The notes beneath the pieces are model-generated. The model did not search any database. It worked only from the letters and a program-made list of their open reading frames with translations, and was not told where the DNA came from. Position numbers and translations under genes: made by a program. From an uncultured Lachnospiraceae bacterium (GTDB lineage: Bacteria; Bacillota; Clostridia; Lachnospirales; Lachnospiraceae): a stretch of DNA of 55,603 nucleotides. The stretch spans positions 1 to 55,603 of the forward strand of contig CAMNDJ010000006.1 in the NCBI GenBank assembly GCA_946535225.1, in the 5' to 3' direction. Shown here one piece after another: positions 26,684 to 35,585 of the stretch. Within the stretch, counting starts at the first letter, position 1, and the number at the start of each line of letters is the position of its first letter.

Positions 26684-26956
26684 TTAGTTAACAGCGTCCT
26701 TAAGAGCCTTACCAGCCTTGAACTTAGGAGCCTTAGAAGCCTTAATCTTCATAACTGCACCAGTCTGAGGATTTCTGCCCTCTCTAGCTGCTCTCTTGGT
26801 AACTTCGAATGTACCAAAGCCAACTAACTGAACCTTGTCACCCTTCTTAAGAGCCTTCGTAACTGTGTCTGTGAAAGCCTTAAGAGCTGCCTCAGCGTCC
26901 TTCTTAGAAAGCTTAGAAGCCTTAGCCATAGCATCAACTAATTCTGTCTTGTTCAT
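26684..26956 (-). CDS. hup: HU family DNA-binding protein
   Basis: A 90-residue histone-like protein with [11 protein letters not shown] at the start, the central [21 protein letters not shown] arm motif and a short KALKDAVN end. HU dimers bend and compact DNA. Codon choice is clearly biased to abundant codons, as expected for a highly expressed gene. It is monocistronic, with a consensus promoter and a strong terminator, and a double GGAG AGGAG ribosome site. Confidence 0.97.
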   Translation of the reverse strand: MNKTELVDAMAKASKLSKKDAEAALKAFTDTVTKALKKGDKVQLVGFGTFEVTKRAAREGRNPQTGAVMKIKASKAPKFKAGKALKDAVN

Positions 26957-27016
26957 GGAAAATTCTCCTCTCCTATAAATCGTTTATCTTGTGCGTTTTC
27001 CGCACTGCCTATACTA

Positions 27017-27045
27017 TATATAGACCTTTTTATTTTGTTTGTCAA
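27017..27045 (-). promoter_or_regulatory. Strong consensus promoter of hup
   Basis: The minus strand reads TTGACA, a 17-base spacer and TATATA. The leader contains a small hairpin GTGCG-GAAAA-CGCAC (about 26991-27005) before the ribosome site. Confidence 0.85.
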
Positions 27046-27114
27046 CACAATAAATCGTTTTTTTCGCATTTTTATGGGATTTTTGCGATTCTTATACCGT
27101 TTGTGTGCCCATTT

Positions 27115-28704
27115 TTAGCCATTTGCAGCCGTTGTGGTTGACGTAACATCACTGTTTTCCGTACTTTCTTTGTTGTCAGTGTCACCCGTCACGACAGGTG
27201 TGATCTGATCATTTGACGTCTCTACAGTCGGTTGTGGTGTAACGCTGTCAGTTACCGCCGGTGTCACTGTGACTGCAGGCTCCGGTGTCGGCGTAGGTTT
27301 TGGCGTAGGCGTCGGTGTATATGTCGGCTCAGGCGTAGGAATGATCTTTGACGTATTCTCGTTAGGCACAAGATCGGAGAAGGAGAATGTCTCGTCTTTG
27401 GTCTCCGTATCTATCGCAATGGTATAACTTCTCGTGATATATCCTTCTTTTCGCAATATGAGCTCGTGCTTGCCACTTACCTTGGTGAAGCTTATAGGCG
27501 CTATACCGATGTAATTACCATCCAGATATACCTCTGCACCCGCCGGAGAACTCACAGTGATCTTATGACCGCTTATTGCCTGCCCTGTCGTTACTATGGC
27601 CGTTGAAGCAGACGAAGTCGGCTGAGGCGACGGTGATACATACGGCGACACTGAAGGTGATGTCCCGGGAGAAGTTGTGGGAACATACTGCTCTCCCTGT
27701 GCTTCAAGAGTGATCTCCAGGGTGGCATTCTCTGCCCCGACCTTGATATACTGCGTGAGGGTTTGATATCCCGAAGCTCTTGCTATCAGTTGATGAACGC
27801 CGTATTCTACAGGGACCGGCTTACTTATGTCAACCTTTTCTCCGTCTATGAATACATCCGCATCGGAAGGGCTTACTACAAATATGATATTACCGAATGT
27901 CTTGAGTTCTTCGACCTCGATATCTCCGATATCCAGCTCAGTCTCCCTGTTTCTGTCTATATTGACGGTTTTTAAGCCTTCAACTCCTTTATTGGATAAT
28001 TGCACATCATAAGTACCTACCGGAACAGCTATGATCATATCTTCTCCGATAGTCTTGATTATCTTCGATCCGGTTATCTCTATCCAGCCTCCCACGAAAT
28101 ACTCTTCGTTCTTAAGCCTTAGATATCCATGCCCTTCATCGATCGACATGGAATAGACCATCCTGTCAACACCCCTTACGGTTATCGTATCAACGGGATT
28201 GATATCCATAAGTTCTGCTTTGGCACCGTCAGCATATATCGCCAGACTCTTGTCAAACCAGTAATTGCTTCCTGCGGCATACATACTGTTCTTGAGTTCG
28301 TCTATATCAAAATCCCGGATCTTGCTTAATTCCCATGCATCCTGAGAGCCCTGCATCGAATTAAGCAGCCTCTTGGTCTTTAAGAACGTGATATCGACTA
28401 TGGATCCGACTTCGACCTGATCCATTGACAAAGCTGTCCCGTATTTATCATAGATCTTACTGGTGCCGTCGTAATTGAGCGTATATTTCCTGTTGACCTC
28501 ACGATTATAGAATGTGATCGTCTTACCTGAAGTATTCTTATCTACGATCAGTGCGTCCGTATCGGCACTGTCATACATTCCGGCCTTGGTCACGATAAAT
28601 CCGGTGTCTTTTTTGTTATCGGCTGCTCCGGGAGAAGCACTGCTCCCGCAGGCGATGAGCATCATCATGGCCACCGACAGAAGCATCGGAACGGATCTCT
28701 TCAT
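27115..28704 (-). CDS. PEGA-domain lipoprotein
   Basis: A secreted lipoprotein (lipobox LIACGSS) of about 529 residues with two clear PEGA domains: one around SPSDADVFIDGEKVDISKPV and one around SPAGAEVYLDGNYIGIAPISF, plus a third, less certain repeat around VPVGTYDVQLSNKG. PEGA domains are cell-surface beta-sandwiches, sometimes wall-associated. Between and after them are Thr/Pro/Ser-rich linkers (PTPEPTYTPTPTPKPTPTPE). I prefer the ATG at 28702-28704, which gives a normal signal peptide; a TTG at 28735-28737 with AAGGAAG upstream overlaps the cca end and is a real alternative. Function unknown. Confidence 0.82.
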   Translation of the reverse strand: MKRSVPMLLSVAMMMLIACGSSASPGAADNKKDTGFIVTKAGMYDSADTDALIVDKNTSGKTITFYNREVNRKYTLNYDGTSKIYDKYGTALSMDQVEVGSIVDITFLKTKRLLNSMQGSQDAWELSKIRDFDIDELKNSMYAAGSNYWFDKSLAIYADGAKAELMDINPVDTITVRGVDRMVYSMSIDEGHGYLRLKNEEYFVGGWIEITGSKIIKTIGEDMIIAVPVGTYDVQLSNKGVEGLKTVNIDRNRETELDIGDIEVEELKTFGNIIFVVSPSDADVFIDGEKVDISKPVPVEYGVHQLIARASGYQTLTQYIKVGAENATLEITLEAQGEQYVPTTSPGTSPSVSPYVSPSPQPTSSASTAIVTTGQAISGHKITVSSPAGAEVYLDGNYIGIAPISFTKVSGKHELILRKEGYITRSYTIAIDTETKDETFSFSDLVPNENTSKIIPTPEPTYTPTPTPKPTPTPEPAVTVTPAVTDSVTPQPTVETSNDQITPVVTGDTDNKESTENSDVTSTTTAANG

Positions 28705-28720
28705 GTATGCAATTATACTC

Positions 28721-30061
28721 TTACTGTTCTTTTCCAATGAACTTCCTTACCTCTGTCAATAATACTTCTCTGTCATTCTTATCCGGGTCATCCAATACGA
28801 TCTCAAGTAGCCTTCCGAGAATCTGTCCTATATACGGACCCGGCTCTATTCCAAGAGCTATTATATCACTTCCTGATACCTTAAGGTCAGCTATCATAAC
28901 ACCCTGTCCTTTAGCCATTATATCATCATATAATGACTTAAGTCTGTCAAGATGCGCCAACTTCTCTCCCCGCATGTAATCGGATTGAGCCATAGTGTCG
29001 GCATGCTTAACTTTGAGCAACAACGGGAAGACGTCCTTCCCTATCTTATTCATTGCACGTCTTACATCCCTTTCATTATCCTCTACCTTAAGATCATGAT
29101 TACGAACAAGGGTCTCTACAAGTCTTAGCGTTTCATTATCGGACTTAAGCCTTCTCATTATCTCATGAGCCATCTCGGCTGACCTTACATCATGACCGTA
29201 ATAGTGTTCATTACCCTCATCATCAACTATCCTGCACTGTGGCTTGGCTATATCATGCAAAAGCATGGTATATCGAAGTGCCCTGTCAGGTTCGATATTC
29301 TCCATGGCATGAAGTATATGCTCTCCAACGGAATAACAGTGATGGATGTGATGCTGTTCCTGTTGCATGCACAGGTCGAATTCAGGCAACACCACAGAAG
29401 TGATACCCAGTTCATAAGCTATCCGAAGATGAGCCGGATTATCGGATGTGATAAGTTTGCTCAACTCAACCTGTATCCTTTCGGCAGATATCAACTCAAG
29501 CTTTTGATATAATTCCCTGACTGCTTCCTTGGTATCATCCTCTATATCATACCCCAGTTGAGCTGCGAATCTTACGGCCCTCATCATGCGAAGGGCATCC
29601 TCATTAAATCTTGCACGCGGATCACCTACGCAACGGATCATCTTATTCTCTATATCGCCGAGTCCGCCGTATTCATCTATTAGACCTTCTTCATCATTGT
29701 ATGCCATGGCATTGATGGTAAAGTCGCGTCTTAACAGATCTTCTTTGAGATCACAGGTAAAAGTGACCTCCTTAGGATGTCTGGCATCTTCATATACACC
29801 GTCTATTCTGTATGTTGTCACTTCATATCCGATGTGATTCCTAAGTACCGTTACCGTACCGTGTTGTAATCCCGTATCTATTGTCGGGCGGAATAATCTC
29901 TTAACCTCAGGCGGCTTAGCTGACGTGGTTATATCCCAGTCATCCGGCTCTCTTCCGAGAATGGAATCTCTTACGCAGCCCCCTACGGCATAGGCCTCGA
30001 ATCCAGCGTCATGCAGCCTGTCTATTATGAATTTAACATCATCCGGCAATCTTATAGTCAT
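28721..30061 (-). CDS. cca: CCA tRNA nucleotidyltransferase with HD domain
   Basis: A 446-residue class II nucleotidyltransferase: AVGGCVRDSILGREPDDWDITT at about 25-46 (GGxVRD and DxD metal motifs), the RFNEDALRMMRAVRFAAQLG neck segment, and a C-terminal HD domain with LLHDIAKP near 268 and NHDLKVEDN. It adds or repairs the CCA end of tRNAs; the HD part may carry 2',3'-cyclic phosphatase activity. There is no ribosome site, and the likely promoter lies within about 20 bases of the ATG, so the message may be leaderless. Confidence 0.93.
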   Translation of the reverse strand: MTIRLPDDVKFIIDRLHDAGFEAYAVGGCVRDSILGREPDDWDITTSAKPPEVKRLFRPTIDTGLQHGTVTVLRNHIGYEVTTYRIDGVYEDARHPKEVTFTCDLKEDLLRRDFTINAMAYNDEEGLIDEYGGLGDIENKMIRCVGDPRARFNEDALRMMRAVRFAAQLGYDIEDDTKEAVRELYQKLELISAERIQVELSKLITSDNPAHLRIAYELGITSVVLPEFDLCMQQEQHHIHHCYSVGEHILHAMENIEPDRALRYTMLLHDIAKPQCRIVDDEGNEHYYGHDVRSAEMAHEIMRRLKSDNETLRLVETLVRNHDLKVEDNERDVRRAMNKIGKDVFPLLLKVKHADTMAQSDYMRGEKLAHLDRLKSLYDDIMAKGQGVMIADLKVSGSDIIALGIEPGPYIGQILGRLLEIVLDDPDKNDREVLLTEVRKFIGKEQ

Positions 30062-30070
30062 AACTATTGT

Positions 30071-30079
30071 ATTTTAACA
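30071..30079 (-). promoter_or_regulatory. Extended -10 promoter just upstream of cca
   Basis: The minus strand reads TGTTAAAAT (TG-N-TAAAAT), ending nine bases before the cca ATG, so the start site would fall at or within a few bases of the start codon. It sits immediately after the T-run of the upstream terminator. Confidence 0.4.
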
Positions 30080-30080
30080 C

Positions 30081-30115
30081 AAAAACAGGGAGACACTCAA
30101 ATGAGTGCCTCCCTG
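30081..30115 (-). terminator. Intrinsic terminator of the monosaccharide importer operon
   Basis: CAGGGAG-G-CACTC pairs with GAGTG-T-CTCCCTG around a four-base loop (one mismatch), followed by TTTTTG on the minus strand. A smaller hairpin CCGAGA/TCTCGG (30129-30144) precedes it. Confidence 0.85.
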
Positions 30116-30183
30116 CCGATTAATGGACCGAGAATCATCTCGGCCTTACCTCGCGTAAATAAATCTCTGTCTGTAGTCCGCGA

Positions 30184-31353
30184 TCAGACTTTGTTCTTAT
30201 CCTTATTGTTAAGAATCTCGAATACAACAGCTGCAAGGAGCACAAGACCCTTAACTATCTTCTGCCAGTTGGCATCGATACCCATGATACTCATACCGAG
30301 GTTGATAACACCGATGAGTGTGGCACCGACTATCATACCGAATACACTTCCGGAACCGCCGTAAGCGGATACACCACCGACGATACAACCTGAGATGGCA
30401 TCCAACTCGTAGTTTGTACCGGCTGTGGGATTGGCTGCAGTAAGTCTTGCCATGGTGATCCATGCGGCAATGACTGTGAGGAACTGCATATTAAGGTATG
30501 CGAAGAAGAGCACCTTCCTTGTATCTATACCCGAAAGCCTTGTTGCTTCCATATTACCACCCGTAACATAGAAGTATCTTCCGAGAGTCGTCTTGGAAGT
30601 AATGAAATTGTATATGAGAGCTATGATCGCTACCCATACGAGCACAAAAGGAATACCTTTATTCTGTGCAAGCTTGACCGTAAACAGTATGATGACAGCC
30701 GATATGATAATGCATCTTGTAAGAACCGATGTCATTGAATCAGCCTCATATCCCTTGCTGATCTTGGTAGCTCTGTCCCTTAACTGAGTCACGAAGAGGA
30801 TGATGCATGCTATCACGCCGATAACAAGGCTCGTCGCATTGAATCCTTCAACTCCGAACAGATCCGGTATGAAACCGTTGAACAGGTTTGTAAACCCTGC
30901 ATATTCTGCATTACCTATTCCTATAGTATTACCGTTAAGTACAGCTGTGCCCCAACCTCTGAATGCAAGGAAACCTGCCAGAGTGGCTATCCACGGGGGA
31001 ACATTGACATATGCTATCAGGTAACCTAAGAATGCACCGATCAATAATCCGACTGCCAACATTGCAAGCATGGCTACCGGGAAAGAATAACCCTTATTGA
31101 CCATGAGCTGTGCACCGATGGCATCTACAAAGCAGACAACAGCTCCGACCGACAGGTCGATGTTACCTTTGATGAGCATACACATCATCATACCTGTTGC
31201 CAATACATATACGTAAGCATTCTGTGCTATAAGAGCGTTAAAATTCGCGGGTGTAAGTATCGATCCGCTGGTCGTTATAGAGAAGAAAATAACTACAAGG
31301 ACCAGGACGATCTGCATTGTATGTTCTTTAAAAATCTTTGCAACACTTTTCAT
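30184..31353 (-). CDS. mmsB: Monosaccharide ABC transporter permease (second copy)
   Basis: The 389-residue CUT2 permease has about ten hydrophobic segments, GNIDLSVGAVVCF near residue 63 (the family's N-terminal signature), YVNVPPWIATLAGFLAFRG near 115 and SGCIVGGVSAYGG near 325. It is a clear paralog of the permease immediately upstream, with the same length once starts are matched. I chose the ATG at 31351-31353, which has GGAGG eight bases ahead. It probably forms a pore with its paralog for a pentose or related monosaccharide. Confidence 0.9.
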   Translation of the reverse strand: MKSVAKIFKEHTMQIVLVLVVIFFSITTSGSILTPANFNALIAQNAYVYVLATGMMMCMLIKGNIDLSVGAVVCFVDAIGAQLMVNKGYSFPVAMLAMLAVGLLIGAFLGYLIAYVNVPPWIATLAGFLAFRGWGTAVLNGNTIGIGNAEYAGFTNLFNGFIPDLFGVEGFNATSLVIGVIACIILFVTQLRDRATKISKGYEADSMTSVLTRCIIISAVIILFTVKLAQNKGIPFVLVWVAIIALIYNFITSKTTLGRYFYVTGGNMEATRLSGIDTRKVLFFAYLNMQFLTVIAAWITMARLTAANPTAGTNYELDAISGCIVGGVSAYGGSGSVFGMIVGATLIGVINLGMSIMGIDANWQKIVKGLVLLAAVVFEILNNKDKNKV

Positions 31354-31375
31354 GTTTTTATCCTCCATCCTTATA

Positions 31376-32545
31376 TTATTTCTTTTCCTTCTTGGATACC
31401 ACGTCGAAGATTATGGCTATAAGAAGAACCGCACCCTTAACAACCTTCTGCCAGTTGGCGTTCATACCCATGATGGACATACCCTGGTTGATGACACCCA
31501 TTAAGAGTGCACCGACTATGGCTCCCGGTACGGTTCCGATTCCACCGTAAGCCGAAGCACCACCTATGAAGCAGGCACCGATCGCATCCATCTCATAACC
31601 TGTACCAAATGTGGGCTGAGACTGTGTAGCTCTTGCTATCGTAAGTATTCCTGCAAGACCTGACATAAGGCCCATGCATACATATGCGAAGAAGTATACG
31701 TTCTTAACATTGACACCGGATAACTGAGCAGCCTTCTTATTACCGCCGACAGCATACAGGTATCTGCCTATTCTGGTCTTACTCGTGATATATCCGAAAA
31801 TAAATACGACCAAAAGTATCCAGATAAGCGAAGTGGGGATTCCCTTATAGCTTGCAAGCTTATATGTTACCCAAAGTGCGACTGCACTTATGACAATGAG
31901 TTTTACAAGTTCACCTGCAAGAGGCTTCGTTTCATATCCGCGCTTTTTGATATTGGCACGGCTGACAATAAATGAGATCACATATATGATCACTCCTATA
32001 ATACCGACTGCCATACACAGCATATTGATTTTTGTGCCGTGAAGAATATCAGGAACATAACATTCCGCACCGCCTCCGAAGAGGTTAAGGAAATCTTTAT
32101 TGTCGATAGATACTGCAAGACCCTGCAGTACAACATTGGATAACCCTCTGAAGGCATACATACCGGCAAGAGTCGCAATGAATGGCGGAACATTCACGTA
32201 AGCGATCCAGAATCCCTGCCATACACCGACTAATGTTCCGATAATGAGCATTACCAATACAGCAACCCAGAAGTTGACATTCTTATCAAGGATAGTCGCA
32301 CCGATCGCGCCCGCGAAACAGACTACGGAACCTACCGCAAGATCGATGTTACCACCGGTCAGTATACAGAGCAGCATACCTACTGCAAGTACGAACACAT
32401 ATGCATTCTGTGATAACAGGTTATTGATGTTCTGGGGCAGGATAATAGCCCCGTTAGTACGCCATGAGAAGAACAAGAGCACCAGTACAAGGGCTATGGG
32501 CATGGTGTACTTTCTAAGAGCAGCACTGATATTACTTTTCTCCAT
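31376..32545 (-). CDS. mmsB: Monosaccharide ABC transporter permease (first copy)
   Basis: Also 389 residues when started at the ATG at 32543-32545 (AGGGGTG six bases ahead; a GTG three codons upstream overlaps the ATPase end). It carries GGNIDLAVGSVVCF, YVNVPPFIATLAGMYAFRG and CFIGGASAYGGIG, aligned throughout with the downstream permease at roughly half identity by eye. This is the MmsB/GguB type that accompanies ChvE-like binding proteins. A tandem pair within a CUT2 operon suggests a heterodimeric pore. Confidence 0.9.
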   Translation of the reverse strand: MEKSNISAALRKYTMPIALVLVLLFFSWRTNGAIILPQNINNLLSQNAYVFVLAVGMLLCILTGGNIDLAVGSVVCFAGAIGATILDKNVNFWVAVLVMLIIGTLVGVWQGFWIAYVNVPPFIATLAGMYAFRGLSNVVLQGLAVSIDNKDFLNLFGGGAECYVPDILHGTKINMLCMAVGIIGVIIYVISFIVSRANIKKRGYETKPLAGELVKLIVISAVALWVTYKLASYKGIPTSLIWILLVVFIFGYITSKTRIGRYLYAVGGNKKAAQLSGVNVKNVYFFAYVCMGLMSGLAGILTIARATQSQPTFGTGYEMDAIGACFIGGASAYGGIGTVPGAIVGALLMGVINQGMSIMGMNANWQKVVKGAVLLIAIIFDVVSKKEKK

Positions 32546-32546
32546 A

Positions 32547-34088
32547 CTATTCACCCCTTCCTGTCTTAACTATATAGCTCATAACGGTCTCCTGAGTAGC
32601 ACCTTCTGCCTCAAGCTCACCTACGAACTTACCACCGTTCATAACATATATTCTGTCACTCATTCCAAGAACTTCAGGAAGTTCTGAAGAGATCATTATA
32701 ACTGACTTACCTTCAGCGACAAGATCATTGATGATACAGTAGATCTCGTACTTGGCACCTACATCGATACCTCTTGTAGGCTCGTCAAGGATCAGAACAT
32801 CGGGATTGGCGAACATCCACTTGGCGAGAAGAACCTTCTGCTGGTTACCGCCGGAAAGATTGCCTACATTCTGTTCTACAGAAGGAGTCTTGGTACGAAG
32901 CTTATCCTTATACTCTACCGCAACCTTGTATTCCTTATCCTGATCGATTATACCCTTAGAGCTTACTTCTTCAAGATTAGCCAAAGTGGTATTGATCTTG
33001 ATGGGATTGGTAAGAACCAGTCCGTTACCCTTTCTGTCCTCAGTAACATAAGCGATCTTATGCTTAATTGCTTCCTTGATCGTCTTAAGTTCTGTTACCT
33101 GACCATTGAGCTTAAGTGTACCGCTTATACCGGTTCCGTAAGACTTGCCGAATATACTCATCGCAAGTTCTGTACGTCCTGCACCCATAAGTCCGTAGAT
33201 ACCTACCACTTCACCCTTACGTACATTCATTGATACGTCATCAACAACCTTACGCTCAGGATAAAGCGGATGATATACTGTCCAATTATCAACTTCGAGA
33301 TTGATGTCTCCGATCTTGACACCATGTCTCTTCGGGAAACGGTCAGTGATCTCTCGACCAACCATGCCCTTGATTATTCTATCCTCTGAAATCTCTGTTG
33401 TTGTTTTGTCAAGCGTTTCTATCGTAGAACCGTCACGGATGACCGTGATCTTGTCTGCAACGTATGAAACCTCGTTAAGCTTATGAGATATGATTATCGA
33501 AGTCATGCCCTCTGATTTAAACCTAATGATAAGATCCAGAAGTGCCTTTGAATCCTGCTCATTAAGAGATGAAGTGGGCTCATCAAGTATAAGAAGCTTA
33601 GCATGCTTGGCAAGAGCCTTAGCTATCTCAACAAGCTGCTGCTTACCTGTACCCAGCTCTTTGACGAGAGTTCTTGAAGATTCTTCAAGTCCTACCATCT
33701 TAAGATACTTGTCAGCTTCACCATAGGTCTCATTCCAATCGATAGATGCCGCACTCTTACCGCGCTCATTACCGAGGAACATATTCTCACCTATGGTAAG
33801 ATAAGGAATAAGTGCCAGCTCCTGATGGATGATAACGATTCCTTTCTCTTCGGAATCCTTGATCTTGTTAAACTGGCATATCTCACCGTTGTAGATAATA
33901 TCGCCTTCATACGTACCATACGGATAGATACCGGACAGTACGTTCATAAGTGTCGACTTGCCGGCTCCGTTCTCTCCGACAAGAGCGTGGATCTCACCCT
34001 CTTCTACCTGAAGATTAACATTGTCGAGCGCTTTGACACCGGGGAAGGTTTTGGTGATATTTTTCATCTCAAGTAATACTTTAGCCAA
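32547..34088 (-). CDS. mmsA: Monosaccharide ABC transporter ATPase (two nucleotide-binding domains)
   Basis: A 513-residue CUT2 ATPase made of two fused cassettes: Walker [10 protein letters not shown] near 37 and signature [14 protein letters not shown] in the first half, the characteristic degenerate P-loop [10 protein letters not shown] and [15 protein letters not shown] in the second. It belongs to the MglA/RbsA/GguA family. It starts with TTG at 34086-34088, supported by AGGAGGG seven bases upstream. A terminator lies between it and the binding-protein gene, so it should be expressed at a lower level than the receptor. Confidence 0.94.
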   Translation of the reverse strand: MAKVLLEMKNITKTFPGVKALDNVNLQVEEGEIHALVGENGAGKSTLMNVLSGIYPYGTYEGDIIYNGEICQFNKIKDSEEKGIVIIHQELALIPYLTIGENMFLGNERGKSAASIDWNETYGEADKYLKMVGLEESSRTLVKELGTGKQQLVEIAKALAKHAKLLILDEPTSSLNEQDSKALLDLIIRFKSEGMTSIIISHKLNEVSYVADKITVIRDGSTIETLDKTTTEISEDRIIKGMVGREITDRFPKRHGVKIGDINLEVDNWTVYHPLYPERKVVDDVSMNVRKGEVVGIYGLMGAGRTELAMSIFGKSYGTGISGTLKLNGQVTELKTIKEAIKHKIAYVTEDRKGNGLVLTNPIKINTTLANLEEVSSKGIIDQDKEYKVAVEYKDKLRTKTPSVEQNVGNLSGGNQQKVLLAKWMFANPDVLILDEPTRGIDVGAKYEIYCIINDLVAEGKSVIMISSELPEVLGMSDRIYVMNGGKFVGELEAEGATQETVMSYIVKTGRGE

Positions 34089-34160
34089 AATAGTTCCCTC
34101 CTAAAAGTCCATTAATCGTAGTTTATTGCATTTTAATAAAGTGATTTTATTGAGTCCTTT

Positions 34161-34191
34161 AGAATAAACAGGCGGGTATAAAACCCGCCTG
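34161..34191 (-). terminator. Intra-operon terminator between binding-protein gene and ATPase
   Basis: CAGGCGGGT and ACCCGCCTG form a 9-base GC-rich stem with a five-base loop, followed by TTTATTCT on the minus strand. Its place, 30 bases after chvE and 70 before mmsA, fits partial termination giving excess binding protein. Confidence 0.75.
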
Positions 34192-34221
34192 CTATTATGT
34201 TAGATTGTTCTCACAATCGGA

Positions 34222-35376
34222 TTACTGGAGCTGATCCTCTGTGTAGTAACCTGAATCGATAAGGAGCTCCTTGTAGTTGTTGATGTCTGCGAATACAGGC
34301 TCGCAAAGGTATGAAGGTATAACACCTGTTCCATTGTCATATGTAGTAGTATCGTTAACTTCTACTTCCTGACCAGCGAGGATCTGACCAACCATCTTAA
34401 CAACCTGTGATGCAAGAGTTCTTGTATCCTTGAAGATAGACATTGCCTGCTTACCAGCGATCATGTTCTTTACAGATACGATATCACAGTCCTGACCTGT
34501 AACGATAGGCCATGTTCCAGAGTAGTTAGCATCAAGTGCTGCTACGATACCCTGTGCTGTAGAGTCGTTTGAGCACATCCAAGCGTCGAGGTTAGAACCG
34601 TCAGCGTAGAAAGAAGAAAGGATGTTCTCTGCTCTTGACTGAGCATTAGCTGAAGACCACTCTGCTGTAGCACACTCGTCAAACTTTGTCTGACCAGACT
34701 TAACAACGAGCTTGCCTTCCTCGATGTAAGGATTAAGAACGTCCATAGCACCGTTGAAGAAGAACTTAGCGTTGTTGTCGCCGGGATCACCTGTTGTAAG
34801 CTCGATGTTGAAAGGACCTGCCTCTGTATCAAGCTTTAACTGATCTCTGATGTACTCACCCTGCTTAGTACCAACCATGTAGTTATCAAATGTAGCGTAG
34901 TAAGAAACTGCATCTGTGTTCATGATAAGACGGTCGTAAGCGATAACGGGGATGTTCTTCTCCTTAGCCTGAGCAAGAACTGTTCCGAGTGAATCACCAT
35001 CGATAGATGCGATAACGAGTACTGAGCAACCACCGTTGATCATGTTCTCGATCTGTGAAACCTGCTGCTGTACGTCGTTAGATGCGTACTGAAGGTCAAC
35101 TTCGTAGCCTGCTGCCTTAAGCTCTGCCTCCATGTTGGCACCATCCTGGTTCCATCTCTGAAGATCCTTAGTGGGCATTGCAACACCAACCTTCTGGCCG
35201 CCTGCTGCTGCAGGTGCTTCTGCTGTGTCTGCTGCAGGTGCCTCAGCTGTATCAGCTGCAGGTGCTTCTGCTGCGGGTGCTTCGCTTGTAGCGGGTGCTG
35301 CTGTAGAGCCACATCCAACTAAAGTTCCGGCAACCATTGCTGTAGCAAGTAAAATACCTAAAAACTTCTTTGACAT
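34222..35376 (-). CDS. chvE: Monosaccharide-binding lipoprotein, ChvE/XylF type
   Basis: A 384-residue periplasmic-binding-protein family lipoprotein (lipobox LVGCGS). After a linker containing EAPAADTA repeats comes KVGVAMPTKDLQRWNQDGANM, the N-terminal sugar-binding strand of ChvE/XylF proteins, then VIAYDRLIMNTDAVSYY and a C-terminal VTGQDCD. It delivers a monosaccharide, probably xylose or arabinose-like, to the importer encoded downstream. A GGGAGGACA ribosome site precedes the ATG. Its codon use (GTT, GCT-rich; e.g. GTAAGC style) suggests high expression. Confidence 0.94.
   Translation of the reverse strand: MSKKFLGILLATAMVAGTLVGCGSTAAPATSEAPAAEAPAADTAEAPAADTAEAPAAAGGQKVGVAMPTKDLQRWNQDGANMEAELKAAGYEVDLQYASNDVQQQVSQIENMINGGCSVLVIASIDGDSLGTVLAQAKEKNIPVIAYDRLIMNTDAVSYYATFDNYMVGTKQGEYIRDQLKLDTEAGPFNIELTTGDPGDNNAKFFFNGAMDVLNPYIEEGKLVVKSGQTKFDECATAEWSSANAQSRAENILSSFYADGSNLDAWMCSNDSTAQGIVAALDANYSGTWPIVTGQDCDIVSVKNMIAGKQAMSIFKDTRTLASQVVKMVGQILAGQEVEVNDTTTYDNGTGVIPSYLCEPVFADINNYKELLIDSGYYTEDQLQ
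35207..35278 (-). repeat. Three 24-base direct repeats encoding an Ala/Pro linker
   Basis: Three near-identical 24-base units (35207-35230, 35231-35254, 35255-35278) encode the eight-residue EAPAADTA-like repeat between the lipid anchor and the sugar-binding domain of the ChvE-type protein. Copy number may vary between strains. Confidence 0.8.
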
Positions 35377-35466
35377 TTTTCTTGTCCTCCCTAAATATTT
35401 TCCGGGGTGACGCTATGCCGCCCCTGTTACGTTTATTACTCTAACACAGAATAAATAGCAACAACT

Positions 35467-35472
35467 TGTCAA
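35467..35472 (-). promoter_or_regulatory. Possible -35 box of the monosaccharide importer operon
   Basis: The minus strand reads TTGACA about 90 bases upstream of chvE, after the terminator of the sensory operon. No good -10 lies 16 to 18 bases downstream, which would fit a promoter needing an activator such as the YesN-type regulator; this is a weak call. Confidence 0.3.
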
Positions 35473-35511
35473 ATTCTTCAATTTTTTAACAAGATGTGAA
35501 CAGATTATGAA

Positions 35512-35556
35512 TAAAAACAGGACAATTTTGTCATGAGTAGCACAAAATTGTCCTGT
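35512..35556 (-). terminator. Intrinsic terminator ending the sensory operon
   Basis: ACAGGACAATTTTGT and its perfect complement (35517-35531 and 35542-35556) form a 15-base stem with a 10-base loop, followed on the minus strand by TTTTTATT. It lies 30 bases after the last gene of the series. Confidence 0.9.
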
Positions 35557-35585
35557 ATTTGTCTCAAACGCCTATTTTAAGCGGT

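Noticed and set aside
27240-27350. GT-rich repetitive stretch
   Set aside because: It encodes the Pro/Thr linker of the PEGA protein; not a transposon end or array.
34161-34191. Stem-loop considered as a riboswitch for mmsA
   Set aside because: It is a simple 9-base hairpin with a T-tract and no aptamer-sized structure upstream; intra-operon termination is sufficient.
35207-35278. Tandem 24-base repeats considered as a CRISPR array or promoter iterons
   Set aside because: Units are contiguous with no spacers and encode an in-frame Ala/Pro linker of the binding protein.
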